Shown here: positions 31,422 through 42,020 of the stretch, piece after piece
Layout of the letters: each line of letters begins with the position of its first letter
Position numbering within the stretch: position 1 is the stretch's first letter
From: Adiantum capillus-veneris
Taxonomy: Eukaryota > Streptophyta > Polypodiopsida > Polypodiales > Pteridaceae
Length of the DNA: 64,000 bases
Assembly (NCBI GenBank): GCA_014529385.2
Contig: CM043957.1
Span: forward strand, 68,754,503 to 68,818,502
Reading direction: 5' to 3'
Notes under the pieces: model-generated
Seen by the model: the letters and a program-made list of their open reading frames with translations, nothing else
Told to the model about the DNA's origin: nothing
Database searches by the model: none
Made by a program: the position numbers and the translations under genes

Positions 31422-32111
31422 AATGTCATAAAATTTAATATCTAACCAACCCAAATGATTTTCTCATATTAAACCGACCATTTAATATGGGAGAATAAAC
31501 AGGAACAAGGTTTAAAATATAGACATGTACTTATGGATCCGTCTCAACACGGGGCCAAGGTTAAATGGGTCCAAATGAGAGATGGTCTCTTAAAGAACAA
31601 TGCTACCTAATGGAGCTTAAAGATCTTCGGATTAGCTTCATTAAAGACCTCCAAAAGTTAGTGTTAAAAAGTCCTTTGACCTTAGGCAAGCTAGGGCTGA
31701 CCTTGAGGTGGGAACCTTACCCAAGCATGAGGTGCTTGTCGGCTTGCTAACTAAAGTGCTTAAAGTGTTTGTGGGAACCTTGCCCAAATCTTGAGGTGAT
31801 TTTTATGCTTAAAATGACTAAGGTTCTTGAAGTATTCAATTCAAAGATAAACTCTCAAGAGGCATAAATTGTTTCCATGCTTGATTGATTAAGTGCTTGA
31901 AGTGTTCACTTCAAACCAAATGACTTAAGAAGCATAAAATACACATGGAAAATTTCTCCACATGTGGCCCTCATGATGTGCTTGAATTCTACTGGATAGG
32001 CTTTAAAGGGGTCCAATGAGAATTTAGATGCATAAAAATAAATAATTAGGTTCTTTCTCTCTAAGAGGAAAAAGAGGATACATGTCCCAAATGATATAAT
32101 TAAATATTACT

Positions 32112-32142
<31 letters not shown>

Positions 32143-32886
32143 GTGCGGACCAAGCATGAGAGGGGTCGTATACTCTCCCCCCCCACACACACACACACAT
32201 TCTCTCATTGTGTCGAGTGCAAAGTGCAAGAGCTTCATCTCCTTCTCAAGCTTGTTGAGAAGTGGAGAGCCTACACCAACACTCTTGGCTATGTAATGCA
32301 AATCCAACCGAGATCCATGCATCAACGCTTAAGCTTGCCATCTTCTTCATCTTCATTACTATTCTAATATGCTATACTAAGCAAGAAGAGTGATGATAAG
32401 TGATAAATTATTTCTTTCTCCTAGGGATGATTCTTCTTCCTCTTCCCTACCATTATTCCCCACTTCTCTCCGCCTTCGAAGGTGTTTGAGGCCTTGGGAC
32501 CGAAGCTTAGAATAGTTCACGCTTTTTACAAAGTTTACGTTATGATCGTGATGCATGAATCTTTCCATCTTCATAGCATCACCAAGTTCACAAGGAACAC
32601 AAAGATTGTATGTTAGCAAGTCTCTCTTGATGGGAGAATCTATAATACAAAGCCTATTGGAGGGGGACCACACTAAGTAAATCCGGTCCTCAACTATTGT
32701 CATGTTCTCTAATACTCTCTCTCTCTTGCAAAAGTATTGTTCATGCCAAGTTAATTAAGTAATATTTTTCTGTTGCTACCATCAATTAACTTCACGCTCT
32801 ATGTTCGCAAAGTAATCCCACAAAAATGCTCACTCTAATTCTCTTAATTCCGCTATTCTAAAAGTTCATAGGCCATTTACATTACA
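31422..32886 (+). repeat. 5' LTR of the gypsy element
   Basis: About 1465 bases ending ATTTACATTACA and homologous to 43861-45366 throughout. It carries a GA tract (32114-32141) and a C/CA tract (about 32176-32200) that are much shorter than in the 3' LTR. The conventional TG start is not at the duplication edge (AATGTCATAAAA), so the terminal bases are uncertain by about 3. Confidence 0.88.
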
Positions 32887-32887
32887 T

Positions 32888-32899
32888 TGGTATCAGAGC
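32888..32899 (+). promoter_or_regulatory. primer-binding site
   Basis: TGGTATCAGAGC, a perfect plant tRNA-Met primer site, two bases after the LTR. Confidence 0.93.
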
Positions 32900-33298
32900 A
32901 TTTGGTTTCTCTTTTCTTGCTTAAGAAGAGAGGTCCTTAAGTAGCCTATCAATGGTTGATTTTGTTAATTATTTTAGGGTAAGTGGGACAAAGATCTATT
33001 AACGGTTTTGTTGAGTCCACTATGTGGAATATGGTGCACACCTCGGGAGCTTTGGTCTTAATAATGGGGTCTTTTTAGACTTTCCTACGGCTTTACCATT
33101 ATTGAGCCATAAGAAGTCCGAAAGGAGCTATCCCTCGGCAATTCTGCTATGTTAGACCCACCCTATTGCTCTCTATATTTAACCAATTTGAGCCGTGGGT
33201 GTAGATACTTAAGTGCTTATTTTCAAAGGCTAAGAGGAGTAGCAACTAAGGTTTTGAATTGCCAAAGAATACACTAAGTAAACATAAGTATAATTAGC

Positions 33299-34864
33299 AT
33301 GGTTGACAATAACCAAGAGAGTAGAATGAACATTGATAGCTTTGATTTTGCACATGAAGGTGCTAATGATGATGCCCCATGTTTATCAATTATCTTGTTA
33401 CTAGGTTGCATCAAGCTATGGACAACCCTACTTTGCAAGCCAAAGTTACTCAACAACTTCGTGCTTATGGGATTTTCCTTCTTCTACAAGAGGAGAGAGA
33501 GCTTTGGAGGCCTCTTGAGGAGACCCCCAAAATAAGACTCTCTCCCATACAAGAAGAGGAATCCAAACAACAAGAAAGTAATGAGTCCCTATGTTCCTCT
33601 GAAGATGTGGCTCCACGAAGACGGCGTTCTAGACGATCGCCAACTCCTCCCATGAGGAAACGGTCAACACACAGTCCTTCTCCTCATCACTCCGAAAGGG
33701 AAGTGAGGAAACAAAGGAAGAAAAGGTCAAGAAAGAGGTCACCCTCTTCTCCTTCTTCTTTACCTTCCTCCTCTCCCAACAAAAGCTTTGGCTATTCTCC
33801 TAGAGAATACAAGAGGGGAGGACATCACAAATCATACCCTGCAAGGCATGGCGAAGATCACAAAATCTCAAGAAGTTCAAATAGGGAGGAAAGAGTATCT
33901 CTTTTCTCACCTATGATGGCACCTTTGGTGCCACCGACAAAGTATTGGCCTTCATCCAGTAATTTGATGCGGCCTTTGGAGACGAGGGCTTCACGAAGTC
34001 CTCCAAGCTACGCCATGTAGCTATGCACTTCCAAAAATCGGCTTGTCAATCGTGGGCTAGCCTTCGTGGCAACAGTGGAAAACTCTATGAGTTTCCATCA
34101 TGAAGCAATTCCTTGCAAGCGATGCAAAGGACAAAGTACTTACCGAATGACGCAGTTTGAAGCTTCTCTCACATGAGTCTATTCACAAATATGTGGACAA
34201 GTTTTAGGATTTACACCTCAAGGTTACTATCTTCGAAAAGATAGACTTTGCCGAGAAAAAGCAAAAAATTTGTGCGAGATTACCTGAAGAAATGGCCGAG
34301 TATGTCAACTCCCAATGGCTTGGTTCTATCATCGAAGTATCCACCACACCATGGTTGCTTTCCGCATCAATTTTCAACAAAGGGGCTAGAGGGAATGTCA
34401 AACCCATAGAAAACAAAGACAAGAATGATGCAAAGGGGAAAACCAATGCCCAAAATTCTTCCCAAGGCACTTCCTACGACAACAAGAATAGGTCCAAGGA
34501 GAAGGAAGTTTACAAAGGTAAAAACAAACTCTCTCATGAAGCGCTTGAAGCTTTTCGCAAGGACCATAAGTGTTTTAAGTGTGGGGAGCAAAGACATGGC
34601 TATTGTTCTTGCCCCAAGAAAAATGATCGCAGTGAGACTCCTAGGGCTTCCGTCATTGAAGCTCCAAAAGAGGATGCTCATTGCAAAGGATCATCTCTCT
34701 CCTATGCTTGGGGAAAGGTAAGGGAGAATGGTGCCTTCATCTTGTTTGACCATGGCTCTACTCACAACTTCATATCAACGGAGTTGGCCACCAAGTTGGG
34801 CATTCAAGCTTTTGAGATGGGAGATATTGTAACAGCCGACACAACTTTCTAGGGACAACAAGCC
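33299..34864 (+). pseudogene. gypsy gag and protease start, with an Arg/Ser-rich domain
   Basis: An ATG at 33299 opens MVDNNQESRMN. A frameshift near 33380 leads into 33379-34020, which has a short helical segment (QAMDNPTLQAKVTQQLRAYG) and then an Arg/Ser-rich region (RRRRSRRSPTP, KKRSRKRSPSS) resembling SR proteins. The capsid block DEAFGDEGFTKSSKLRHVAMHF, then SWASLRG, lies in another frame near 33965-34080. Frame 34292-34852 has a perfect zinc knuckle CFKCGEQRHGYCSC and the protease start FILFDHGSTHNFIS, where the usual DSG/DTG is DHG (codons 34748-34756). Gag packages RNA. Multiple frames and the protease change make it defective. Confidence 0.8.
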
Positions 34865-36149
34865 TCCGTTACTCCCTTGATTGGGAAGTTGAGGCTTCAT
34901 GTCCAAAGCTATGTCGACAAAGAAGACTTTTTCATCTCTCCTCTCCAACATGAGGATGCTATCCTAGAGGTGCCATGGTTTGATCGCATGGCTGCCAACA
35001 TGAAGTTCCTTGAACGATGAATCTACTTCACCTTACAAGGGAAAGAACATGTATATAGATGCTAATGAGTCTGGTCGTACTATACCACTTGTAAATTCAC
35101 CAGCTTTTGGTAAGTCGATGAAAAACTCGATTTTTGCATACATGATTTTTGTCAAAGAATCCATTAATGACGCTAATGATTTATCAAATGAAAATGGTAG
35201 GAATCAAGAAGAGCTAGACTTGTCTACTTGTCTAAATGGATTCCAAGATGTTTTCATTGATGATATCCCTATGGACTTACCTCCAAAATGAGGGGATGAT
35301 GACCATCAAATTGAGCTCCTACCAGGAAGCTCACCGCCTAACAAGCCTCCTTATCGAGTTTCCCAAGCTCAACAAGAGGAGATCATGAGGCAAGTACAAG
35401 AATTGGTAGACAAAGGGATGGTGAGGCTTAGCTCCTCTCCCTTTTGTTCTCTAGCCCTTTTAGTGCAAAAGAAAGATGGTACATACCGTATGTGTGTGGA
35501 TTATCGAGCACTAAACCATATCACTATCAAAAATAGATTTCTCGTGCCTCGGGTAGAAGATCTGTTTGATAAGCTACAAGGCTCTACTTACTTACAGTAA
35601 GATTGACCTTAAAAGTGGCTATCATCAAATAAGGATAGTGGATGAAGATATCCTAAAGACCGCGTTTGTACAACGTTTGGTCTTTATGAATAACTAGTCA
35701 TGCATTTTGGCTTGAACAATGCACCAGCCACATTCAATTGTTTGATGGAGAGAATATTTAGACTCTACTGCAAGTTCATTGGAGTGTTCTTTGATGATAT
35801 CATTATCTACTCCAAGTGATTTTTCAAGCATTGAGGGAGAGCAAGCTTTTTCTCAACCAAAAGAAAAGCGAACTTTTCCTTCAAGAGATTCAATACTTTG
35901 GTCATATTATCTCTCAAGATGGTATCCATATGGATCCATCGAAGTTAGAGGTAATAAAAGCATGGCCTAATCCAAGGAATCTACATGAGCTAAGAAGATT
36001 TATTGGTATGTGTGCATACTATAGACGCTTCATAGCAAAATTTTCTCAAATAGCAGGACCATTACATGACTTAACAAAGAAGAACGTTAAGTATTCATGG
36101 ACTGCTAAGGAGCAAAATGTTTTTGAAAAGCTCAAAGATAAGCTTACCT
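34865..36149 (+). pseudogene. gypsy protease C-terminus and reverse transcriptase
   Basis: Seen in order: a protease remainder ending before 35020, a linker, PPYRVSQAQQEEI and VDKGMVRLSSSPF..LLVQKKDGTYRMCVDYRALN (35340-35520), KIDLKSGYHQIRI (35604), the catalytic [11 protein letters not shown] (35790) with both Asp present, FLQEIQYFGHIIS and CAYYRRFIAKFSQIAGPLHDLTKK (35870-36090). It stops at FEKLKDKLT, where the copia element begins at 36150. Frame changes near 35600, 35680 and 35815 break it. The frame resumes at 41619. Confidence 0.88.
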
Positions 36150-36341
36150 TGAAGGAGTACGAGCGGAAGTGCGACGCGAGAGAGAGTGCGAGAAGAAGAG
36201 CACGACGATATGGTGAACTCGCTCTACTATAATGTGTAGAGCATAGTGAGTTCTTATTAGGTTTTTACAAAAGAATATGTGTACATACCTGGCGGCCCGC
36301 CCACTTACCTGGGTGACCACATTGGGCTTTATACCCCAACA
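36150..36341 (-). repeat. 3' LTR of the copia element
   Basis: TGAAGGAGTACGAGCGG...TACCCCAACA on the plus strand, 192 bases, 6 differences from the right LTR. The polypurine tract lies just to its right at about 36342-36352. Confidence 0.95.
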
Positions 36342-36430
36342 ACCTCCCACTTAAAGTCCAATGTGGTACTTTGAGTGTGAGAGAAGCTACTATACAATCT
36401 AAAATACAAGAGATGTAGAGAAGTGATGTA

Positions 36431-36814
36431 CTATCCTACGCCTAACTGCTTGCGAAAATGCGCAAAGCTCTCTGAGGGAAGTCCTTTTGTGAGTAGATCA
36501 GTAGGATTTTCTGTGGTGTGAACTTTGACAAGTTGAAGTTGCTTATCCTCGAGCATTTCCCTGATGAAATGATACTTCACATCCACATGCTTTGTCTTTG
36601 AGTGATAAACTGGATTGCGAGTCAATTGTATAGCACTTTGACTATCACAATATAACACAGGCATCTCTTCTTTGATTCCCAAATCTGTTACTAGTCGATT
36701 AAGCCAAATTGATCCTTTGTATGCCTCTGATGTTGCAACATATTCAGCCTCTGTAGTAGACTGAGTAACACAATCTTGTAATCTAGAACACCATGATACT
36801 GTTCCACCAACCAA
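36431..36814 (-). pseudogene. copia RNase H domain
   Basis: GGTVSWCSRLQDCVTQSTTEAEYVA, WLNRLVTDLG, LYCDSQSAIQLTRNPVYHSKTKHVDVKYHFIRE and TKGLPSESF are classic copia RNase H blocks, with the Asp/Glu residues for RNA-strand cleavage in place. It is out of frame with RT because of a deletion at about 36905-36925. Confidence 0.92.
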
Positions 36815-36854
36815 TGTAAAGACATACCCTGACGTAGACCTTCGGTTGTCTAAC

Positions 36855-37967
36855 TCACCTGCATAATCTGAGTCTGTAAAACCCTTTACACTTAGCTCTT
36901 GACTCCCATAGCACTGCCTCCCAATGTTTCTTGCCTGGGTTTGACATGTATCGACTTACTACTCCCACTGCAAATGCAATGTCTGGGCGAGTAGCAATCA
37001 TTGCATACATCACACTACCCACTGCAGACGCATATGGAATCTTATCCATTTCAGCCCGTTCTTCCTCAGACATAGGACAATCTTGTTTGCTAAGTTTCAC
37101 ATATGGTGGCAATGGAACACTCAATGCCTTTCCCTTCTCCATATTGAAACGTTGCAAAACCTTGTCAATATACTCTATTTGAGATAACCAAATCAACTTC
37201 TTTGATCTGTCTCTCTCAATGCGCATACCAAGTATATGACTTGCCTCACCCATGTCTTTCATGTCAAACGATTTTGCCATCTTTGACTTCAAAGTTGAAA
37301 TTTCTTCCAGGTGCTTGCCAGCAATCAACATGTCATCCACATACAAAATAATGATCAGCCAACTGCCATCCTTAGCCTTCTTTGTATATAGACAGTGATC
37401 AAACTCACTACGTTTGTAGCCTTGAGAAAGCATAAACTTGTGGAATTTATGGTACCATGCCCTCGGTGATTGTTTTAATCCATAAAGACTCTTTAACAAC
37501 TTGCATACCAAATCTTCCTTGCCTTTTTCAACAAACCCTTCTGGCTGCTGCATGTAAATTTCCACATCTAAATCACCATGCAAGAACGCTGTCTTGACAT
37601 CCATTTGGTGCAACACCAAATCTAATATGGCAACCAATGCAAGAAAGCATCTCAATGTAGTCATTTTGACCACCGGAGAGAAGACTTCATCAAAGTCAAT
37701 GCCTTGTTCTTGCTTAAAGCCCTTGGCAACAAGCCTTGCTTTGTACTTTGGCTGACTATCATGAGCAGTGATCTTATACCTGTAAACCCATTTACAAGGT
37801 AGAGCCTTTTTGCCCTGCGGTAATTTAACTAGCTTCCATGTCTGGTTTTTATGCAGAGCTGTCATCTCTGACTGCATGGCCAATTGCCAATTCCCGGAGT
37901 CCTTCATTTTCATTACTTCCTTGTAACATGAAGGCTCATTGCAATCAGTCAACATGACATAGTTCAT
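36855..37967 (-). pseudogene. copia reverse transcriptase
   Basis: About 370 residues. WKLVKLPQGKKALPCKWVYRYK, ARLVAKGFKQEQGIDFDEVFSPVVKM, HQMDVKTAFLHGDL, LYGLKQSPRAWYHKF, then the catalytic LYVDDMLIAG and SHILGMRIERD, YASAVGSVMYAMIATRPDIAF. All RT motifs look intact. The last 20 residues are foreign because a deletion removes the segment after HWEAV and shifts the frame into RNase H. Confidence 0.93.
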
Positions 37968-38618
37968 AGATGGAACAAACCTATTAGGAGGTCACGCGAT
38001 ACGTCCAGATCTACGCAAAATAGGTGGCTCAGGCTCAACCACAACCTGTGGTTCCACTCTATCTTGTCCTTGCTCCTCTTGAGCCCTGACATTTTGTCTT
38101 GCACATGCAGGTCCATCTTCTTGGAAGACAACTCTTCTAATCTCCTCAACCCTCTCTAGTTTAGAATGATATTTGGCTTCATTAAAGTGAACATCATTAC
38201 TGCGGATAACCTTTCTGGATTCGGGATCCCAAAGTCTGTACTCCATCTCACCAGAATTGCCATAGCCTAGAAAGATGCACTTTCTACTCTTTGGCTCAAG
38301 TTTGTTCCCAGATTCCTTTGGAACATGAGTATATGCCTCACAACCAAAGACTCTGAGATGCTTGTATGAGGGCATTTTGCCTGACCATACCATCTCTGCC
38401 ACTGAATCCTTCTGCAAAACCTTGCTAGGAGATCTATTTATAAGATGACCATCTGTTGATACAGCTTCAACCCAAAACCCATTTGGCAGCTGTGCATTAG
38501 ACAACATACTTCTGACCTTCTCTTGTATGGTCCTATTCATCCTCTCAGCAACACCATTTTGAGGAGGATTGTAAGGAGCAGTAAGTTCACGTTTTATACC
38601 TTTTGACTCACAAAAGTC
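37968..38618 (-). pseudogene. copia integrase C-terminal part
   Basis: From PPQNGVAERMNRT, which carries the catalytic Glu, through LRVFGCEAYTHVPKE, KSRKCIFLGYG and YRLWDPESRKVIRSNDVHFNE to the proline/acidic linker ending RRSGRIA. A TGA at 37992-37994 separates it from RT; the next residues (PPNRFV) are the expected continuation, so it is a single point stop. A TAG at 38619-38621 separates it from the upstream half. Confidence 0.92.
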
Positions 38619-39785
38619 CTAAAAGGCCTTTGAAACATACTCTCCACCATTGTCAGTGCGAAAGCATTTAAGCTTCTTGCCACTCTGATTCTCCACAAGT
38701 GTCACAAACGTTTTGAAAACACTAAACGCTTCATCCTTATGCTTGAGAAAGTAAACCCATACTTTCCTCGAGTAATCATCTATAAATGTCATAAAGTAAG
38801 AAGCTCCCCCTAGAGATAGGTTAGGCATAGGTCCACACAAATCACTATGAACAAGTGCCAAATGTGTATCTCTTCTACTTCTTCTATGCTTATGTGGCTG
38901 TTGTGTTTGCTTACCATACAGACAATGTTCACAGAATTCAAAATCATTAAATGACAAGCCAGGAAAATAACCAGAACGAGACAAGATTTCCATTCCCTTC
39001 TTGGACATATGTCCTAACTGGCTATGCCACAAAGAAACGTTTGGCTGCTCGGTTACATTGATTACATTTTTAGAGACATTTGATACATAAATCATATAAA
39101 GTCCTCCAGACTTTACTCCATGTGCTACTGTCATAGAACCCTTGGATATCTTCCACATGTTCTGTCCAAAAGTGGTGACGTAGCCAGCATCATCAAGTAA
39201 ACCTGTGCTGATCAAGATCTTTGTAATAGCGGGAACATATCTCACATTTTTCAGTGTGAAAGAAGAGCCATTCTGAAACTTCAATTGAACATCTCCAACA
39301 CCTAAGATCTCACATGTCTGCCCATTGCCTAGCCGAACATGATCTTTAGTGGTCACATAAGAGGTAAACCACTCCTTGTTTGGAGACACATGAAGTGATG
39401 CCCTTGAGTCTATAATCCAGTCACTCAGTGCATTTCCATCATATGATGTAAGAAGAGCTGAGTCCATTGTATTCTTCAAGAAGTAGATGTCTCCTGACAC
39501 TAGACTGTCATCCTCTGCAACAGTGTTTGTCACATTTATTTCTTGAATCTTCACTGAGGACTTGTTCTTCTCACCATGGTCATCAGTTTTCTCTTTGCCT
39601 TTTTCTGCTTTCCATTCTCTGCAGTCTCTTTTCATGTGACCCTTCTTGCCACAATGGTAGCATTCTATGTCACTCTTGCCTTTAGCACTGCGGGACTTGC
39701 TACGAGACTGATTCCTCTTTCCACCTTTGTACTTTTCTTTGGTCCTTCCCCTGACAACTAAGGATGTTCCTTTGCCTTTGTCCAT
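38619..39785 (-). pseudogene. copia zinc knuckle, protease and integrase N-terminal half
   Basis: CYHCGKKGHMKRDC is a perfect zinc knuckle. The protease start reads WIIDSRASLHVSP, so the DSG catalytic loop is DSR (codon at 39402-39404). The pre-integrase block is LWHSQLGHMSKKGMEIL. The integrase HHCC finger ends CEHCLYGKQ and the core has VHSDLCGPM and FRTDNGGEYVSKAF, giving both Asp residues. The frame ends at a TAG (38619-38621) in place of a sense codon. Integration needs protease processing, so the DSR change alone would block the cycle. Confidence 0.93.
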
Positions 39786-40363
39786 TGTCTTTCTGTTGGT
39801 TTCTTCAGTAAGCAGATTGCCTCTACACCTGCTATGGTCAAACCATATGGAGGTGCAAAATTACTCAAAGCTGTGCGAAAAGTGTCCCAACTTTCCGGCA
39901 ATGTGATCAACAGGAACATAGCTCTAACAGGTTCATCAAACTTGACACCTTGAGCTGACAATTGACTGTAGATGGTGTTGAATTCATTCAGATGATTGGA
40001 CATAGGTGTCCCTTCTTTCATCTTCAAGTCAACAAGCTTCTTAAGCCAATATACCTGTGAAGCTGCACTCTGCTTCTCATAAAGATCACTCAGCTTTGTC
40101 CATGCTTCATAAGCCGACATCTCGTCTGCTACATTGAAGTGAACGCTTTCTGCCAAAGTCAACATAATGGTAGAAAGTGCCAATTCATCCATTTCGCTCC
40201 ATTCATCTTCGTCCATATCTTCTGGTTTTATCCCCTTGAGCTTTATAGGTTTTATCTGCTTCTTTTGTACCAACACGTGCCAAATCTGCTTCTTCCACAA
40301 TGGGAAATTGGTTCCATCCAGCTTCTTGATATTGTAAAGAGCAGTGTCCTGTGATCCAGCCAT
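39758..40363 (-). CDS. copia Gag capsid
   Basis: MAGSQDTALYNIKKLDGTNFPLWKK, then AYEAWTKLSDLYEKQSAASQVYWLKKLVDLKM, MSNHLNEFNTIYSQL and ITLPESWDTFRTALSN, the full copia gag capsid. The ATG at 40361-40363 suits the family. A one-base loss near 39818 shifts the frame, so the product ends after a short foreign tail and overlaps the next frame by 28 bases. In intact copia elements gag and pol are one frame. Confidence 0.92.
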   Translation of the reverse strand: MAGSQDTALYNIKKLDGTNFPLWKKQIWHVLVQKKQIKPIKLKGIKPEDMDEDEWSEMDELALSTIMLTLAESVHFNVADEMSAYEAWTKLSDLYEKQSAASQVYWLKKLVDLKMKEGTPMSNHLNEFNTIYSQLSAQGVKFDEPVRAMFLLITLPESWDTFRTALSNFAPPYGLTIAGVEAICLLKKPTERQWTKAKEHP

Positions 40364-41426
40364 AGCTACGCTTCACAGTAGTTTACTTTCCTGGGAAAAA
40401 TTTAGCAGAGTTTCCCCTGTAAACTGACCTCTGAACCAATATCAACCTGTCAAATGAACCAAGAAAGCTTTAGATTCTGCATAAATTTCGGCAGAGTCTC
40501 CTTTGTAAAATGGCTCTGGTGTACTAAAAAACAGACCAAAAACAGCTCAAAAAACCACTGTCTCTCTAACACTGTAAGCTGTGGGTAAACCTGTCCTCCA
40601 CCTGTACTGTCTCTCACTGTCCTGAAAGCATAGACTGCGACAATGCCTCAACGGCAGTAAAGCAAAGATGCAATCCCAACTGTCTAACTCACAGTCAATA
40701 CATCCTAGCTGCCTATCTAAGGGTGCTCGAGGGATCGCTCCAAGACCTGTATCACCGAAAGGATCTCAACATTCGAGAATCCCCCAGCTCAATAAAACCT
40801 CACTCGACCCTCAAAAAAGGCTGTAGTAAATCTGACAATACATCCACAAATTTCCCACTATATGTTGTAACTGCTGCGGTGGTTGTTTGCTACGTGACTC
40901 ACAGCCAGCAAACCCTCAACAGACATACATCATCTCTGACAATACATCCCATGTGGAAGTACCTGCAATGTCAGGATGAAATCTGGAATATCGAGCAGCA
41001 AACACAAGCTACCTGATGAACTAGTGGATGTCGCCTACAGTCTGTGTGTAGATGCGCCCGTGTCGTATGTGACACACCTCCAAGAACTGTGAGCCGTTCT
41101 TCGATTTGTAGACACCCACAAATCAGCACTCTGGGAGTGCCGATTTCCTCAGCACCTGCAATCGTAAGCCAAAACCCCAAATTTGCAGAGTCGGATCTGC
41201 ACCCGCCAAGACCACGTAGTCAAAATGGCCTGCACAGAACTTTGTCGAAGCCGAACGGTGGCCGAGATGACCTCAGAATGAAATTCTGAGAACACCAGGC
41301 CCTTCGACCTTTCCCACAGGATTTGGGGCTGTGTCTTCGCCTGTCGAATCTCACTCCAATCTGAGCAGGTGACTCTGGCTACCTGCAAATGCTGCCCCAA
41401 GCCTCGATCTGAGCTCTAATACCAGT
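40364..41426 (-). other. copia 5' leader with primer-binding site
   Basis: No conserved frame lies between LTR and gag. At its right edge GAGCTCTAATACCAGT (41411-41426) is the complement of a tRNA-Met type site, ACTGGTATTAGAGCTC, next to the LTR at 41427. TGACAATACATC recurs near 40832 and 40936. Confidence 0.8.
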
Positions 41427-41618
41427 TGAAGGAGTATGAGCGGAAGTGCGACGTGAGAGAGAGTGCGAGAAGAAAAGCACGACGATATGGTGAACTCGCT
41501 CTACTGTAATGTGTAGAGCATAGTGAGTTCTTATTAGGTTTTTACAAAAGAATATGTGTACATACCTGGCGGCCCGCCCACTTACCTGGGCGACCACATT
41601 GAGCTTTATACCCCAACA
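41427..41618 (-). repeat. 5' LTR of the copia element
   Basis: 192 bases, TGAAGGAGTATGAGCGG...TACCCCAACA, followed by TACCT at 41619-41623. Confidence 0.95.
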
Positions 41619-42020
41619 TACCTCACAACCAATCCTCATCCTTCCGGATCTCTCAAAGCCATTTGAGGTCCAATGTGATGCTTGTGGTGATTGCCTTGGA
41701 GCAGTCTTGTTTCAAGAAGGGCATGCCATAGCATATGAGAGCCGAAGGCTCAATACGGATGAACGGGTCTTTGGCATTTATGAGAAAGAGCTTTTAGCTA
41801 TTCTACATGTCCTAGACACATGGAAGCACTATTTATTGGTGGGGACTCCATTCATTTTACAAACAGACCACCAAAGTCTCAAGTACTTCATGACGCAAAC
41901 CAAGCTTTCCGACAAACAAATGAGGTGGGCAAATTTTCTTTCGCAATTTTATATTCATATTGCTCACATTGTTGGTAAGCACAATCAAGTGGTTGATACA
42001 CTTTCACGATGCCAAATTTC
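41619..42020 (+). pseudogene. gypsy RNase H (continues from 36149)
   Basis: PILILPDLSKPFEVQCDACGDCLGAVLFQEGHAIAYESRRL, then EKELLAILHVLDTWKHYLLVG and LQTDHQSLKYFM..., QFYIHIAHIVGKHNQVVDTLSR. The Asp-Glu-Asp residues of RNase H are present. Reading across the removed copia from KLKDKLT is in frame. Confidence 0.92.

Larger units (their letters stand above)
36150..41618 (-). mobile_element. Ty1/copia retrotransposon, nearly complete, TACCT target duplication
   Basis: Identical-length LTRs (192 bases) at 36150-36341 and 41427-41618 flank gag, protease, integrase, RT and RNase H in copia order on the minus strand. A primer site lies by the right LTR and a polypurine tract (AAGTGGGAGGT) by the left one. 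TACCT is present at 36145-36149 and 41619-41623. I count six differences between the LTRs, all transitions, so this is the youngest dated insertion in the window. Despite that, coding is broken by two stops, two frame changes and a protease active-site change. Confidence 0.96.

Noticed and set aside
32888-32899. TGGTATCAGAGC-type sites as parts of tRNA genes.
   Set aside because: They are 12-base primer-binding sites beside LTRs. No cloverleaf can be drawn and no A/B boxes are present.
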